Below are positions 1 through 8,436 of a stretch of 64,000 nt of DNA, in pieces (the stretch's first letter is position 1; each line of letters opens with the position of its first letter). The position numbers and the translations under genes were made by a program. The DNA comes from Burkholderia puraquae. Its GTDB lineage: Bacteria > Pseudomonadota > Gammaproteobacteria > Burkholderiales > Burkholderiaceae. The stretch spans positions 349,828-413,827 of the forward strand of contig NZ_NBYX01000001.1 in assembly GCF_002099195.1 (NCBI RefSeq), written 5' to 3'. The notes beneath the pieces are model-generated. The model was not told the DNA's origin, made no database searches, and saw only the letters and a list, made by a program, of their open reading frames with translations.

Positions 1-1467
1 GTTGATGCAGCCGCTGATGTGCAGGTCGATGTCGCCGACGTCGTGCAGCATGTCGAGATCCTGGAAGCGCTCGGCGATCGCATCGGCGATCGGGATCGAG
101 CGTGCATTCGCGAGCGCGCAGAAGTCGCCGCCCGGGCACGCGATCATGTCCGTCAGGAGTCCGACGTTCGCGCTGGCCAGCCCGATCGCACGCGCGTTTT
201 CCCACAGCAGGAACAGGTCGTCGACATGCACCCACGGCAGCACGACGTTCTGCGTATGCGTGACGCGCGCCTCGCCGGCCGAGAAGCGGTCGGCGAGATC
301 GGCGAGCGCGTCGAGCTGGTCGGGCGATGCGTCGCCCGGTGCCTGCAAGCGGCGCTTGAACGACAGCGTGACGATGCGCAGCGCCGGGTCGCGGTGGCCG
401 GCGACATTGCGTGCGAGCCAGCGCGCGAAAGCCGGATGGCGGGCCGCCTGGGCGGACATGCGCTGGTTCGCATCGCGCAGGCTGGCCGTGCGCGGCTTGA
501 GCCGCGGCGGGACGAACGACGCGGCGACGCGGTCGAATTCGACCTGCGGAATCGTGTGCAGCCCGCCGTCGTGATCGACGATCTGGCGGAACTCCTCCTC
601 GACGTCGTCGATGTAGCGCTGCCCCTCGGTCTTCACGAGGATCTTGATGCGCGCCTTGTACTTGTTGTCGCGCCGTCCGTAGCGGTTGTACACGCGGACG
701 ATCGCCTCGATGTAGTTCATCACGTGCTGCCAGGGCAGGAACGCGCGCAGCAGTGTCGCGATCATCGGCGTGCGGCCCATCCCGCCGCCGACGCTCACGC
801 GAAAGCCGAGTTCGCCCGCGTCGTTGCGCACGAGCTTCAGCCCGACGTCGTGCCAGTCGGTGGCCGCGCGGTCTTCGGCCGCGCCGGTGATCGCGATCTT
901 GAACTTGCGCGGCAGGAACGCGAACTCGGGATGCAGCGTCGTCCACTGGCGCATCACTTCGGCGAACGGGCGCGGATCGGCGATCTCGTCCGGCGCGACG
1001 CCCGCGCGTTCGTCGCACGAGATATTGCGAATGCAGTTGCCGCTCGTCTGGATCCCGTGCATGTCGACGGTCGCGAGCAGGTCCATCACATCGGCCGCTT
1101 TCGTGAGCGGAATCCAGTTGAACTGCACGTTGGTGCGCGTCGTGAAGTGCGCGCTGCGGGTCGGCAGGCGCAGCGTGCCGAGCAAGGCCTGCGCGTCGGA
1201 TGCGGCGCGGTAGGTGGCGTCGTCCGGCACGTCGTAGTCGCGGGCGATCCGCGCGAGCACGCGCAGCTGCGCGCTCGACAGTTCCCCGTACGGTACGGCG
1301 ACGCGCAGCATCGGCGCGTGGCGCTGCACGTACCAGCCGTTCTGCAGGCGCAGCGGCCGGAACGCGTCTTCGCTCAGCGTGCCGTGCTGCCAGCGTTCGA
1401 GCTGGTCGCGAAACTGGGCGGCGCGGCTGTGCACGAGCGCCCGGTCGAAAACGGTATATCGATACAT
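1..1467 (-). CDS. cysI: Sulfite/nitrite reductase hemoprotein (beta subunit), 3' end cut by window edge
   Basis: Siroheme/4Fe-4S reductase that reduces sulfite to sulfide in assimilatory sulfur metabolism in the cytoplasm. About 489 residues are visible of a family that usually runs to about 550-570. The N-terminal ferredoxin-like half domain has the parallel-type segment LPTRSAHFTTRTNVQFNWI and a GGGMGRTP loop; near the left edge is the first cluster motif MIACPGGDFC (Cys-X5-Cys), and the reading ends inside the second motif at HISGCIN, so the last two cluster cysteines lie outside. Start chosen at the first ATG (MYRYTVFDRA). Nitrite reductase of the same fold is the alternative; the isolated single-subunit beta-type form favours sulfite. 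Confidence 0.88.
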   Translation of the reverse strand, partial: MYRYTVFDRALVHSRAAQFRDQLERWQHGTLSEDAFRPLRLQNGWYVQRHAPMLRVAVPYGELSSAQLRVLARIARDYDVPDDATYRAASDAQALLGTLRLPTRSAHFTTRTNVQFNWIPLTKAADVMDLLATVDMHGIQTSGNCIRNISCDERAGVAPDEIADPRPFAEVMRQWTTLHPEFAFLPRKFKIAITGAAEDRAATDWHDVGLKLVRNDAGELGFRVSVGGGMGRTPMIATLLRAFLPWQHVMNYIEAIVRVYNRYGRRDNKYKARIKILVKTEGQRYIDDVEEEFRQIVDHDGGLHTIPQVEFDRVAASFVPPRLKPRTASLRDANQRMSAQAARHPAFARWLARNVAGHRDPALRIVTLSFKRRLQAPGDASPDQLDALADLADRFSAGEARVTHTQNVVLPWVHVDDLFLLWENARAIGLASANVGLLTDMIACPGGDFCALANARSIPIADAIAERFQDLDMLHDVGDIDLHISGCIN

Positions 1468-1646
1468 GACGTGATACGCGAGAGGAGCCGCGGCTGAAGC
1501 GCGCGGCTCGGGAGAGACGTTGCGACGGATGTCAGGCAACCGGAGACAGCGTAGGGAACGCGGTGCGGCGGGACAAGCAGCAGATCGGGACGAAAAAGGC
1601 GCAGCAGATGGCCAGCGTGACGCCGGCGCGGGTGCGTGGCGGGTGT

Positions 1647-2042
1647 TTATGCGTCGGCGTCGACGACGAGCGCCGGATCGAGCGCGCGGATGCGCTGGTC
1701 GATGAAGTAGCCGCCGCCTTCCTGGTAGCGCAGGAACAGGCGGCCGCACGAGCGGCAGCGGTTGACGGTGCAGCGGTTGTACGGGAAATGGCGCAGTGCG
1801 ATCGGCGCATCGTCCGACGCGTAGCGCGTGCCGCCCGGATGATATTCGGCGTAGGTCGGCTCCGTTTCGCCGGGCGGCGCGAGCGTGGCGATTTCGGTCA
1901 GTTGCGCGTCCTGCAGCGACAGCGGCAGGGTCGTCCATCCGGCGAGCGGCGTTTTCGTGCAGGTGCACGGCTGCGTGACGTGCGCGGCTTCAGCCGTCAG
2001 TTTCAGCAGCGCGTCGTGATCGAGGTAGGGCAGTTGACTCAT
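1647..2042 (-). CDS. Hypothetical protein with cysteine pairs (131 aa)
   Basis: Not recognised as a named family. The protein starts MSQLPYLDHDALL and has a CTC motif in the N-terminal half, then a C-terminal CTVNRCRSCGRLF segment, so four or five cysteines could form a zinc or Fe-S site. No signal peptide or membrane segment. It lies 180 bases upstream of cysI on the same strand, so a shared transcript is possible. A longer frame upstream exists, but MSQLPY is the better start because the residues before it are low-quality arginine/proline-rich sequence. Confidence 0.6.
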   Translation of the reverse strand: MSQLPYLDHDALLKLTAEAAHVTQPCTCTKTPLAGWTTLPLSLQDAQLTEIATLAPPGETEPTYAEYHPGGTRYASDDAPIALRHFPYNRCTVNRCRSCGRLFLRYQEGGGYFIDQRIRALDPALVVDADA

Positions 2043-2144
2043 GGGAAACCGTGAAGGGGCGGCGGGATCCGCACTGTAACCCGCGCGTGGATTGCGTGCA
2101 TCGCCGCAACGCAGGCAGTGCACACCATCGACATCGTGCGCGAT

Positions 2145-3578
2145 TCAACCGCCCTTGCGGACCGAAGGCTGCGCGACGAGTTCGCCGAGCACGCGGATCG
2201 CGCGCTCGATGTCGCCGCTCCACGGATGGCCGAAGTTCACGCGCACGCACCGCTCGAAGCCGTGCGCGGCCGAAAACAGCGGCCCCGGCGCGAAGCTGAT
2301 CCCGCGTGCGATCGCCTGGCGATGCAGCTCCATCGCGTCGATCGCGTCGGGAAACGCGAGCCACAGGAAGTAGCCGCCTTCGGGCCGCACCCACTCGACG
2401 CCGGCCGGCAGCCAGCGCCGCAGCGCGTCGTCCATCCGGTCGAGCTGCGTGTGCAGCGCACCGCGCAGCTTGCGCAAATGCCGGTCGTAGCCGCCGTGCT
2501 CGAGATAGTTCGCGATGCCGGCCTGCGCGGGAACGCTGGCCGACAGCGTCGTCATCAGCTTGAGCCGCTGCACCTTCTCCGCGAACCTGCCGGCGGCGGC
2601 CCAGCCGATCCGGTAGCCGGGCGCGAGCGTCTTCGAGAACGAACTGCAGTGCATCACGAGGCCGTGCCGGTCGAACGCGCGCGCGGGCAGCGGATAGTCG
2701 GGGCCGAAGTGCAGCTCGCCGTACACGTCGTCCTCGATCAGCGGCACGTCGCGCGCCGCGAGCAACTCGACGAGCGCGCACTTTTTTTCGGTGGATAGCG
2801 TGACGCCGGTCGGATTCTGGAAATTGGTCATGAACCAGCACGCGCGGATGTCGTGCCGGTCGAGTGCGTTCGCGAGCGCATCGAGATCGAGGCCCGTGCG
2901 TGGGTCGACGGGAATCTCCACCGCGCGCAGGTCGAGCCGCTCGATCGCCTGCAGCGCCGCATAGAAGCCGGGCGCTTCGACGGCCACGACGTCGCCGGGC
3001 CGCGTGACGGCCATCAGGCACAGGTTCAGCGCTTCGAGCGCGCCGTTCGTGACGACGATCTCGTCGATCGGCTGCGAGATGCCCGTCGCGAGATAGCGCC
3101 GTGCGATCTGCTGGCGCAGCGCCTCGTTGCCGGGCGGCAGGTCGACGACCGTGCTCCACGGGTTGACGAGCCGCGTGGCCTGCGCGAGCGATTTCGCGAG
3201 ACGCGGCAGCGGAAACAGTTGCGGCGACGGGAAGGCGGAGCCGAGCGGCACGATGCCGGGTTGCGTGGCCGCGTCGAGGACGGAGAACACGAGGCTGCTG
3301 ATGTCGACCTTGCGCGTGGCGCCGGCCTGTCCCGCGCGGCGCCTGGCAGCCGGGCTCGCCTCCGGCGTTGCGCCCGGCGCGACGTAGTAGCCCGAGCGTT
3401 CGCGTGCGCGGATCAGCCCCCACTGTTCGAGCAGGTAGTACGCGCGAAACACCGTCGACTGGCTCACACCGTGCTGCGCGATGATCTGCCGCAGCGACGG
3501 CAGGCGCGTGCCGACGGCAAGGTTGCCGTTGCGGATGTCGTCGGCGATCGTGTGGGCGAGGGTTTCGTAGCGTTTCAT
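2145..3578 (-). CDS. MocR-type transcriptional regulator (GntR HTH fused to aminotransferase domain)
   Basis: 477 aa, typical for MocR/PdxR regulators. Residues about 1-75 form a GntR winged helix (VGTRLPSLRQIIAQHGVSQSTVF region); residues about 100-470 form a fold-type I PLP domain, with the internal-aldimine lysine in SSFSKTLAPGYRIGW and an NPTG-type loop (TNFQNPTGV). Start at MKRYETLAHT; an upstream in-frame extension is arginine-rich and unlike the family. Such proteins usually regulate vitamin B6, amino-sugar or amino-acid genes; the neighbours here do not identify the target. It stands alone, 129 bases downstream of the hexuronate transporter on the same strand. Confidence 0.85.
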   Translation of the reverse strand: MKRYETLAHTIADDIRNGNLAVGTRLPSLRQIIAQHGVSQSTVFRAYYLLEQWGLIRARERSGYYVAPGATPEASPAARRRAGQAGATRKVDISSLVFSVLDAATQPGIVPLGSAFPSPQLFPLPRLAKSLAQATRLVNPWSTVVDLPPGNEALRQQIARRYLATGISQPIDEIVVTNGALEALNLCLMAVTRPGDVVAVEAPGFYAALQAIERLDLRAVEIPVDPRTGLDLDALANALDRHDIRACWFMTNFQNPTGVTLSTEKKCALVELLAARDVPLIEDDVYGELHFGPDYPLPARAFDRHGLVMHCSSFSKTLAPGYRIGWAAAGRFAEKVQRLKLMTTLSASVPAQAGIANYLEHGGYDRHLRKLRGALHTQLDRMDDALRRWLPAGVEWVRPEGGYFLWLAFPDAIDAMELHRQAIARGISFAPGPLFSAAHGFERCVRVNFGHPWSGDIERAIRVLGELVAQPSVRKGG

Positions 3579-3707
3579 CGGCGAGGGTGGCGCGTGCCGT
3601 CGCCACGCGCGGGCCGGAGTGGCGCCGCGCCGGCGGGCGCGGCTCATTGTCCGATGCGCGGCCCGAAAAGGAAAGCGCAGGCGCGTCGGCCGCGCTTTCC
3701 TGCTGCG

Positions 3708-5018
3708 TCAGGCCGCGTTCGGCTCGACGTTCTGCGGGTTCGCACCGCCGCGCAGCGGCGGCAACGGCTCGACCTTGCCGACGATGAACAGGTACGACAG
3801 CGCGCCGACCACGCACAACGCGCCGGCCACCGCGAGCGGCACGACGAACGAGCCCTTCGTGATCGACAGCATCACGCCCGTGAACGTCGTGATGAAGATC
3901 CCCGCGAGATTGCCCGCGAAGTTCTGGATGCCGCCGAGCGACGCGACATGCGCCGGTGTCGGCGCGACTTCGCCGACGAGCGTCCACACGTTGGCGCCCG
4001 CGAACGACAGGCTCGCATAAGCCAGCGCGAACAGGCCGAGGCAGGCCCACACGTTCTCGACGAACGCGGACAGCGCGATCGACGAAGACAGCAGCATGCC
4101 GATCACGAGGCAGGTCTTGCGCGCGGCGGTCGCGCTCCAGCCGCGGCGGAACAGGCTGTCCGACACGTAGCCGCCGAGCCAGCCGCCCGGAATCGCGAGC
4201 AGCGCGGGCAGCATGCCCCACGTGCCGAGCGACGTGAGCGAGAAGCCGCGCGACTGCAGCAGGTAGCTCGGGAACCACGTGATGAAGAAGTAGATCGCGA
4301 AGTTCAGGCAGAACAGGCCGATCATCATGCCCCACACGGTGCGGTAGCGGAACAGGTCGAGCCACGACACCTTCGGGCCATCGGTTGCGGCCGCAACGGT
4401 CGGCACGCCGCGCTGTGCGAGCAGTGCATCGACGGCATCGGGCGCGATCGCGCGATAGCGTTCCGGGTCGCGATAGATGAACCACCATGCCAGTGCCCAC
4501 ACGATGCCGATGCCGCCCGTGATCACGAACGACCCGCGCCAGCCGACGATCGAGATCAGCCATGCGACGAGCGGCAGCGACAGCGCGGAGCCGACCCGCG
4601 AGCCGCTGTCGAAGATGCTGCTCGCGAGCCCGCGTTCGCTGCGCGGGAACCAGTTGAACGCGACCTTCGCGAACGACGGGATCGCCGCCGCTTCGCCGAC
4701 GCCGAGCATCAGGCGCACGCCGACGAGCTGCGTGAGGCCGCGCGCGGCGCCCGTCGCGACGGTGAACACCGACCACCAGCCGACCGCGAGCGCGAGGCTC
4801 ACGCGCACGCCGACCTTGTCGATGAACCAGCCGGCCGGCAACTGCAGGAACGCGTAGGTCCAGAAGAACGCGCTCAGCACGAGCCCCATGCCGACCGCGT
4901 CGAGGCCGAGGTCGGCGCGGATGCTGGGTGCTGCGATCGCGAGGTTCGCGCGGTCGATGAAGTTGATGACGTTGGCCAGGAAGCACATCAGGATCATGGC
5001 CCATCGGATGCGTGGCAT
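3708..5018 (-). CDS. MFS transporter, anion:cation symporter family (hexuronate-type)
   Basis: 436 aa with about 12 membrane helices, beginning MPRIRWAMILMCFLANVINFIDRANLAIAA, the conserved helix-1 pattern of the ExuT/GudP group (split here for length: key residues N, DR, N). Helix 4-5 has the family GVGEAAAIPSFAKV pattern. It follows uxuA by 71 bases on the same strand, so it probably brings glucuronate, galacturonate or an aldonate into the cell for the mannonate dehydratase step. Start chosen at the ATG right before helix 1; the frame stays open upstream through uxuA but that is antisense-like out-of-frame sequence. Exact substrate cannot be read from sequence. Confidence 0.85.
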   Translation of the reverse strand: MPRIRWAMILMCFLANVINFIDRANLAIAAPSIRADLGLDAVGMGLVLSAFFWTYAFLQLPAGWFIDKVGVRVSLALAVGWWSVFTVATGAARGLTQLVGVRLMLGVGEAAAIPSFAKVAFNWFPRSERGLASSIFDSGSRVGSALSLPLVAWLISIVGWRGSFVITGGIGIVWALAWWFIYRDPERYRAIAPDAVDALLAQRGVPTVAAATDGPKVSWLDLFRYRTVWGMMIGLFCLNFAIYFFITWFPSYLLQSRGFSLTSLGTWGMLPALLAIPGGWLGGYVSDSLFRRGWSATAARKTCLVIGMLLSSSIALSAFVENVWACLGLFALAYASLSFAGANVWTLVGEVAPTPAHVASLGGIQNFAGNLAGIFITTFTGVMLSITKGSFVVPLAVAGALCVVGALSYLFIVGKVEPLPPLRGGANPQNVEPNAA

Positions 5019-5089
5019 GGAGGGTCTCCGCGCGGAATGTCGTGACGGGCGGCCGGCGATCCGCTGCGCCGGCCGCCGCGATGGGCGGG

Positions 5090-6154
5090 TTATCGCGTGG
5101 CTTGCGACGGCGTACGGTCGAACCTTGCGAGCGCTTCCCACAGGCCGTTCAGGTAGACCGCGCCGAGCGCGCGGTCGTAGAGGCCGTAGCCGGGCTTGCC
5201 CGTCTCGCCCCAGATCATGCGGCCGTGGTCGGGGCGCACGTAGCCGGTGAAGCCGGTGTCGTGGTACGCCTTCACGATCGCGGCGATGTCGAGCGAGCCG
5301 CAGCTCGACAGGTGGGCGGTTTCCTCGAAATCGCCGTTCGGGTCGACCTTCACGTTGCGGATGTGCGCGAAGTGGATGCGGCCCATCGCGCCGAATTCGC
5401 GCACGAGTGCCTCGACGTCGTTCTGCGGGCCCGCGCCGAGCGAGCCCGAGCACAGCGTCAGCCCGTTCGCGGGCGTGTCGACGATGCGCACGATCCGCGC
5501 GAGATCGTCGCGGTTCTTCACGATGCGCGGCAGCCCGAAGATCGGGCGCGGCGGATCGTCGGGGTGGATCGCCATCTTCACGCCGGCTTCCTCGGCGACG
5601 GGGATGATCGCCTTCAGGAAGTATTCGAGGTTCGCCCACAGCGCCGCTTCGTCGACGTTGCGATACTCGGCGAGCAGCGCCTGCAACTGTTCGGGCCGGT
5701 AGCTCGAATCCCAGCCCGGCAGCGCGATGCCGTCGTTCGGATCGATCCGGTCGACGGCGTCGGTGCTGAACGCGAGGCAGGTCGAGCCGTCGTCGAGCGT
5801 CTTCGACAGCTCGGTGCGCGTCCAGTCGAACACGGGCATGAAGTTGTAGCAGATGACGCGGACGCCGGCCGCGCCGAGATGGCGAATCGTCTGACGGTAG
5901 TTGTCGATCAGGCGGTCGCGTCCCGGCTTGCCGAGCTTGATGTCCTCGTGGACGGGCACCGATTCGACGACTTCGAACTGCAGGCCGGCGCGTTCGATCG
6001 TCGCCTTCAGCGCGTCGATCTTGTGCGCGGGCCAGACTTCGCCCACCGGTTCGTCGTAGATCGCGGACACGACATGCGTGATGCCCGGGATCTGGCGGAT
6101 GTATTGCAGCGAGACCGGATCGGACTCGCCGTACCAACGGAAAGACATCTTCAC
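5090..6154 (-). CDS. uxuA: Mannonate dehydratase
   Basis: 354 aa TIM-barrel enzyme that converts D-mannonate to 2-keto-3-deoxygluconate in hexuronate catabolism. Recognised from [20 protein letters not shown] at the N-terminus, the [15 protein letters not shown] segment, the metal-site region [10 protein letters not shown], and SCGSLDI near the C-terminus. Length is normal for UxuA (about 350-400). It precedes an MFS hexuronate transporter in the same direction and is divergent from a FadR-type regulator at 6423; the intergenic region carries repeated TGGT..CCA boxes, so induction by a hexuronate intermediate through that regulator is likely. Confidence 0.92.
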   Translation of the reverse strand: MKMSFRWYGESDPVSLQYIRQIPGITHVVSAIYDEPVGEVWPAHKIDALKATIERAGLQFEVVESVPVHEDIKLGKPGRDRLIDNYRQTIRHLGAAGVRVICYNFMPVFDWTRTELSKTLDDGSTCLAFSTDAVDRIDPNDGIALPGWDSSYRPEQLQALLAEYRNVDEAALWANLEYFLKAIIPVAEEAGVKMAIHPDDPPRPIFGLPRIVKNRDDLARIVRIVDTPANGLTLCSGSLGAGPQNDVEALVREFGAMGRIHFAHIRNVKVDPNGDFEETAHLSSCGSLDIAAIVKAYHDTGFTGYVRPDHGRMIWGETGKPGYGLYDRALGAVYLNGLWEALARFDRTPSQATR

Positions 6155-6237
6155 TGGAGCGGCTCCTGGCTGGCGGTTGATGCATCGGGCGGACGGGCAG
6201 CGGCGTGCCGGCCCGTCTCCGGTGTGCGGATTATGAT

Positions 6238-6369
6238 TGGTATGCCAGTTGCGCGGGATAGTGGTTTACCAGTTGTCCGGATTGGAGCCGGCCGGCCTGA
6301 TGAATCAGGAAACACCACGCCACGCTGGCCCACACGCCGAATCGGACGCGGGTCGGAATTGGTGTACCA
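6238..6369. promoter_or_regulatory. Three putative GntR/FadR-family operator boxes
   Basis: Three near-identical 10-bp palindromic boxes lie between divergent uxuA and the FadR-type regulator: TGGTATGCCA (6238-6247), TGGTTTACCA (6262-6271, 24 bp after the first) and TGGTGTACCA (6360-6369). The form TGGT-NN-ACCA fits the TNGTNNNACNA consensus of FadR-subfamily regulators. Position suggests autoregulation plus control of uxuA and the transporter. Confidence 0.7.
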
Positions 6370-6422
6370 TTTTGGCGATCCGGCGCCGCGACGGCGCCGG
6401 CCAGCCTGTTGCGAGCCTTTCG

Positions 6423-7145
6423 ATGACCGATCTTTCCAGCCTGCCTGCCAGCCGCGATACCGATGCCGCGGACCGCTCCTATATCGGCCTTGCGCGGCAG
6501 ATTCACGCGATGGTGGCCGCCGGCGCGTTCGAGGCCGGCGCGCGGCTGCCGTCCGAGCGCAGCCTGGCCGACCAGTTCGGCGTGAGCCGCACGCAGGTGC
6601 GCGAGGCGATCATCGCGCTCGAAGTGCAGGGGATCGTCGAGGTGCGGATCGGTTCGGGTATCTATGTATCGGCGGCCGATGCCGCGCGGCCGGTGACGTT
6701 CGAGGTGCCGCGCGGCCCGGGGCCGATCGAGACGCTGCGCGCACGCGGGCTGATCGAGGCGGAAGTCGCGGCGCTCGCGGCGACCGAACGCAAGGATGCG
6801 GATCTCGACCGGCTGTTTTTTTCGCTGACGACGATGCGCGAGCAGATGGACGACAAGGCCGCGTACGACGCGGCCGATCGCCAGTTTCATCTGCGGATTG
6901 CCGAATCGACCGGCAACACGGTGCTGCTGCACATGGTCACTGCGATGTGGGACTGCGCACGCAGCGATCCGCTGTGGGACAAGATCGAGGAGCATTTTCA
7001 CTCGACCGCGCTGCGCGAGGCGTCGCAGGAGGATCACCAGCGGATCTTCGCGGCGATCATGGCGGGCGACGCGGCCGCTGCACGCGATGCGATGCGTGCG
7101 CACCTGTCGCGCGTGATCGCGGAGTTCACGCAGGCGTGGCGCTGA
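6423..7145 (+). CDS. FadR-subfamily GntR regulator of hexuronate genes (UxuR/ExuR-like)
   Basis: 240 aa. Residues about 20-85 are a winged helix (LPSERSLADQFGVSRTQVREAI), followed by the wing VRIGSGIYV; residues about 105-235 are the FCD ligand domain, with the metal-site style pattern AADRQFHLRIAEST and a C-terminal HLSRVIAEF helix. Start chosen at MTDLSSLP; the longer frame upstream would overlap the operator boxes. Divergent from uxuA. Probable role: repressor released by a hexuronate or aldonate. UxuR-like is inferred from context, not from a unique motif. Confidence 0.85.
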   Translation: MTDLSSLPASRDTDAADRSYIGLARQIHAMVAAGAFEAGARLPSERSLADQFGVSRTQVREAIIALEVQGIVEVRIGSGIYVSAADAARPVTFEVPRGPGPIETLRARGLIEAEVAALAATERKDADLDRLFFSLTTMREQMDDKAAYDAADRQFHLRIAESTGNTVLLHMVTAMWDCARSDPLWDKIEEHFHSTALREASQEDHQRIFAAIMAGDAAAARDAMRAHLSRVIAEFTQAWR

Positions 7146-7245
7146 CGTTCGTTCCGGCAAACGTAAGCGGGCCGGCGTAACGGCGCCCGCATGCGGCGTC
7201 GATGATGCGGGCGCGTGCGCCGTATACGGCTTCTTCCGATTGCGC

Positions 7246-7264
7246 GACCATAGGTTTTATGGTC
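7246..7264. promoter_or_regulatory. Inverted repeat upstream of the PotD-like gene
   Basis: GACCATA-GGTTT-TATGGTC, a perfect 7-bp-arm repeat with a 5-base spacer, lies 41 bases before the start of the binding-protein gene. It may be an operator or a short leader hairpin; no regulator is adjacent that clearly matches. Confidence 0.4.
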
Positions 7265-7305
7265 TCGTTGCGGGATATCGCATCGACTCGAAAAAGGACA
7301 GTCGA

Positions 7306-8436
7306 ATGCAGCCGGGCGATTCACACGGGGATCGATTAATCAGGGGAATCGGCGCACGTACACGCGTACGTATCGCCGTGCGCAGGCTGCTCATCATTTT
7401 GACAGTGGGCTTGCTTGCCGCTGCGCTTCCGGTTTTCTCCGCTTCTCCCGAAGCCGTCAACGACAACGTGCTGCGCGTGCTCGCATGGCCCGGCTATGCG
7501 GACAGCGACGTCGTCAACGCGTTCGAGTCGCACTTTCACACACGTGTCGAAGTGACCTTCGTCGACTCCGACGAAGCACTGTGGACGCGGATGCACAGCG
7601 CGGCGCCGCCGCCCTTCGACGTACTGGCCGCGAACACTGCCGAGATCCAGCGCTACGAGCACGAGCGTTTGCTCGCGCCGATCGACTTGGCGCGCATCCC
7701 GAACCGGCGGCGGCAGTTGCCGAACTTCCAGCAACTCGCGACGATCGATGGGCTCGTCGAAGATGGCGCCACGTATGCGATTCCGTTCACGTATTCGTCG
7801 ATGGGGCTGATCTACGACCGCAAGCAGGTTGCGGCCGCGCCGCGCTCGATGCGGGAGCTGTGGAATCCGCGCTACCGCGGCAAGGTGCTCGACTTCAACA
7901 GCGCGCAGCACAATTTTTCGTTCACGGCGCTGGCGCTCGGCTATCCCGATCCGTTTCGACTGTCGCCCGCGCAGACGCTCGCCGTCGCGCACAAGCTGAT
8001 CGACCTGCGCCGCAACCTGCTGACGTACTACACGCTTCCTGAAGAGGCGACCGCGCTGTTCGTCCAGCATCGCGCGGCGCTGATGTTCGGCAACTACGGC
8101 ACGCAGCAGGTGGAACTGCTGCGGCGTGCCGGCGCGGACGTCGGCTACGTGATCCCGGATGAGGGCGCGCTCGCGTGGCTCGACTGCTGGGCCGTCACGC
8201 GTGGCACGCAACATGCCGAGCTCGCGTTCGCATGGATCAACTACATGCTCGAGCCGGCGATCGGTGCGCTGCTGACCGAACGCCAGGGCCTCGCGAACAC
8301 GCTCGCGCCGTCGCCGGGCCTCGACACCGGGCACCAGCATCTCGTCTGGCTCCAGCCCGTCGAAGACATCGCGCGGCGCGAATCGCTGTGGAGCCGCATC
8401 GTGTCGGGCGACCGTCCGGAGCGGTTCGGAAAATGA
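7306..8436 (+). CDS. Periplasmic PotD-like (polyamine-type) substrate-binding protein
   Basis: 376 aa. N-terminal signal segment at about residues 25-50 (RLLIILTVGLLAAALPVFSA), then a type II periplasmic binding fold of the PotD/PotF group: NVLRVLAWPGYADSDVVNAF, an internal DGLVEDGATYAIPFTYSSMG stretch (written in part), and a C-terminal YMLEPAIGALL. Start ATG has an AAGGA box 7 bases upstream. No ABC permease or ATPase genes are adjacent; instead its stop overlaps the start of a membrane diguanylate cyclase (ATGA). That arrangement suggests a ligand sensor, as NspS is for MbaA in Vibrio cholerae, rather than an uptake component. Confidence 0.8.
   Translation: MQPGDSHGDRLIRGIGARTRVRIAVRRLLIILTVGLLAAALPVFSASPEAVNDNVLRVLAWPGYADSDVVNAFESHFHTRVEVTFVDSDEALWTRMHSAAPPPFDVLAANTAEIQRYEHERLLAPIDLARIPNRRRQLPNFQQLATIDGLVEDGATYAIPFTYSSMGLIYDRKQVAAAPRSMRELWNPRYRGKVLDFNSAQHNFSFTALALGYPDPFRLSPAQTLAVAHKLIDLRRNLLTYYTLPEEATALFVQHRAALMFGNYGTQQVELLRRAGADVGYVIPDEGALAWLDCWAVTRGTQHAELAFAWINYMLEPAIGALLTERQGLANTLAPSPGLDTGHQHLVWLQPVEDIARRESLWSRIVSGDRPERFGK

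Noticed and set aside
19..1497. Plus-strand open frame of nearly 500 codons at the left edge
   Set aside because: Antisense to cysI, which shows conserved cluster-binding motifs on the minus strand.
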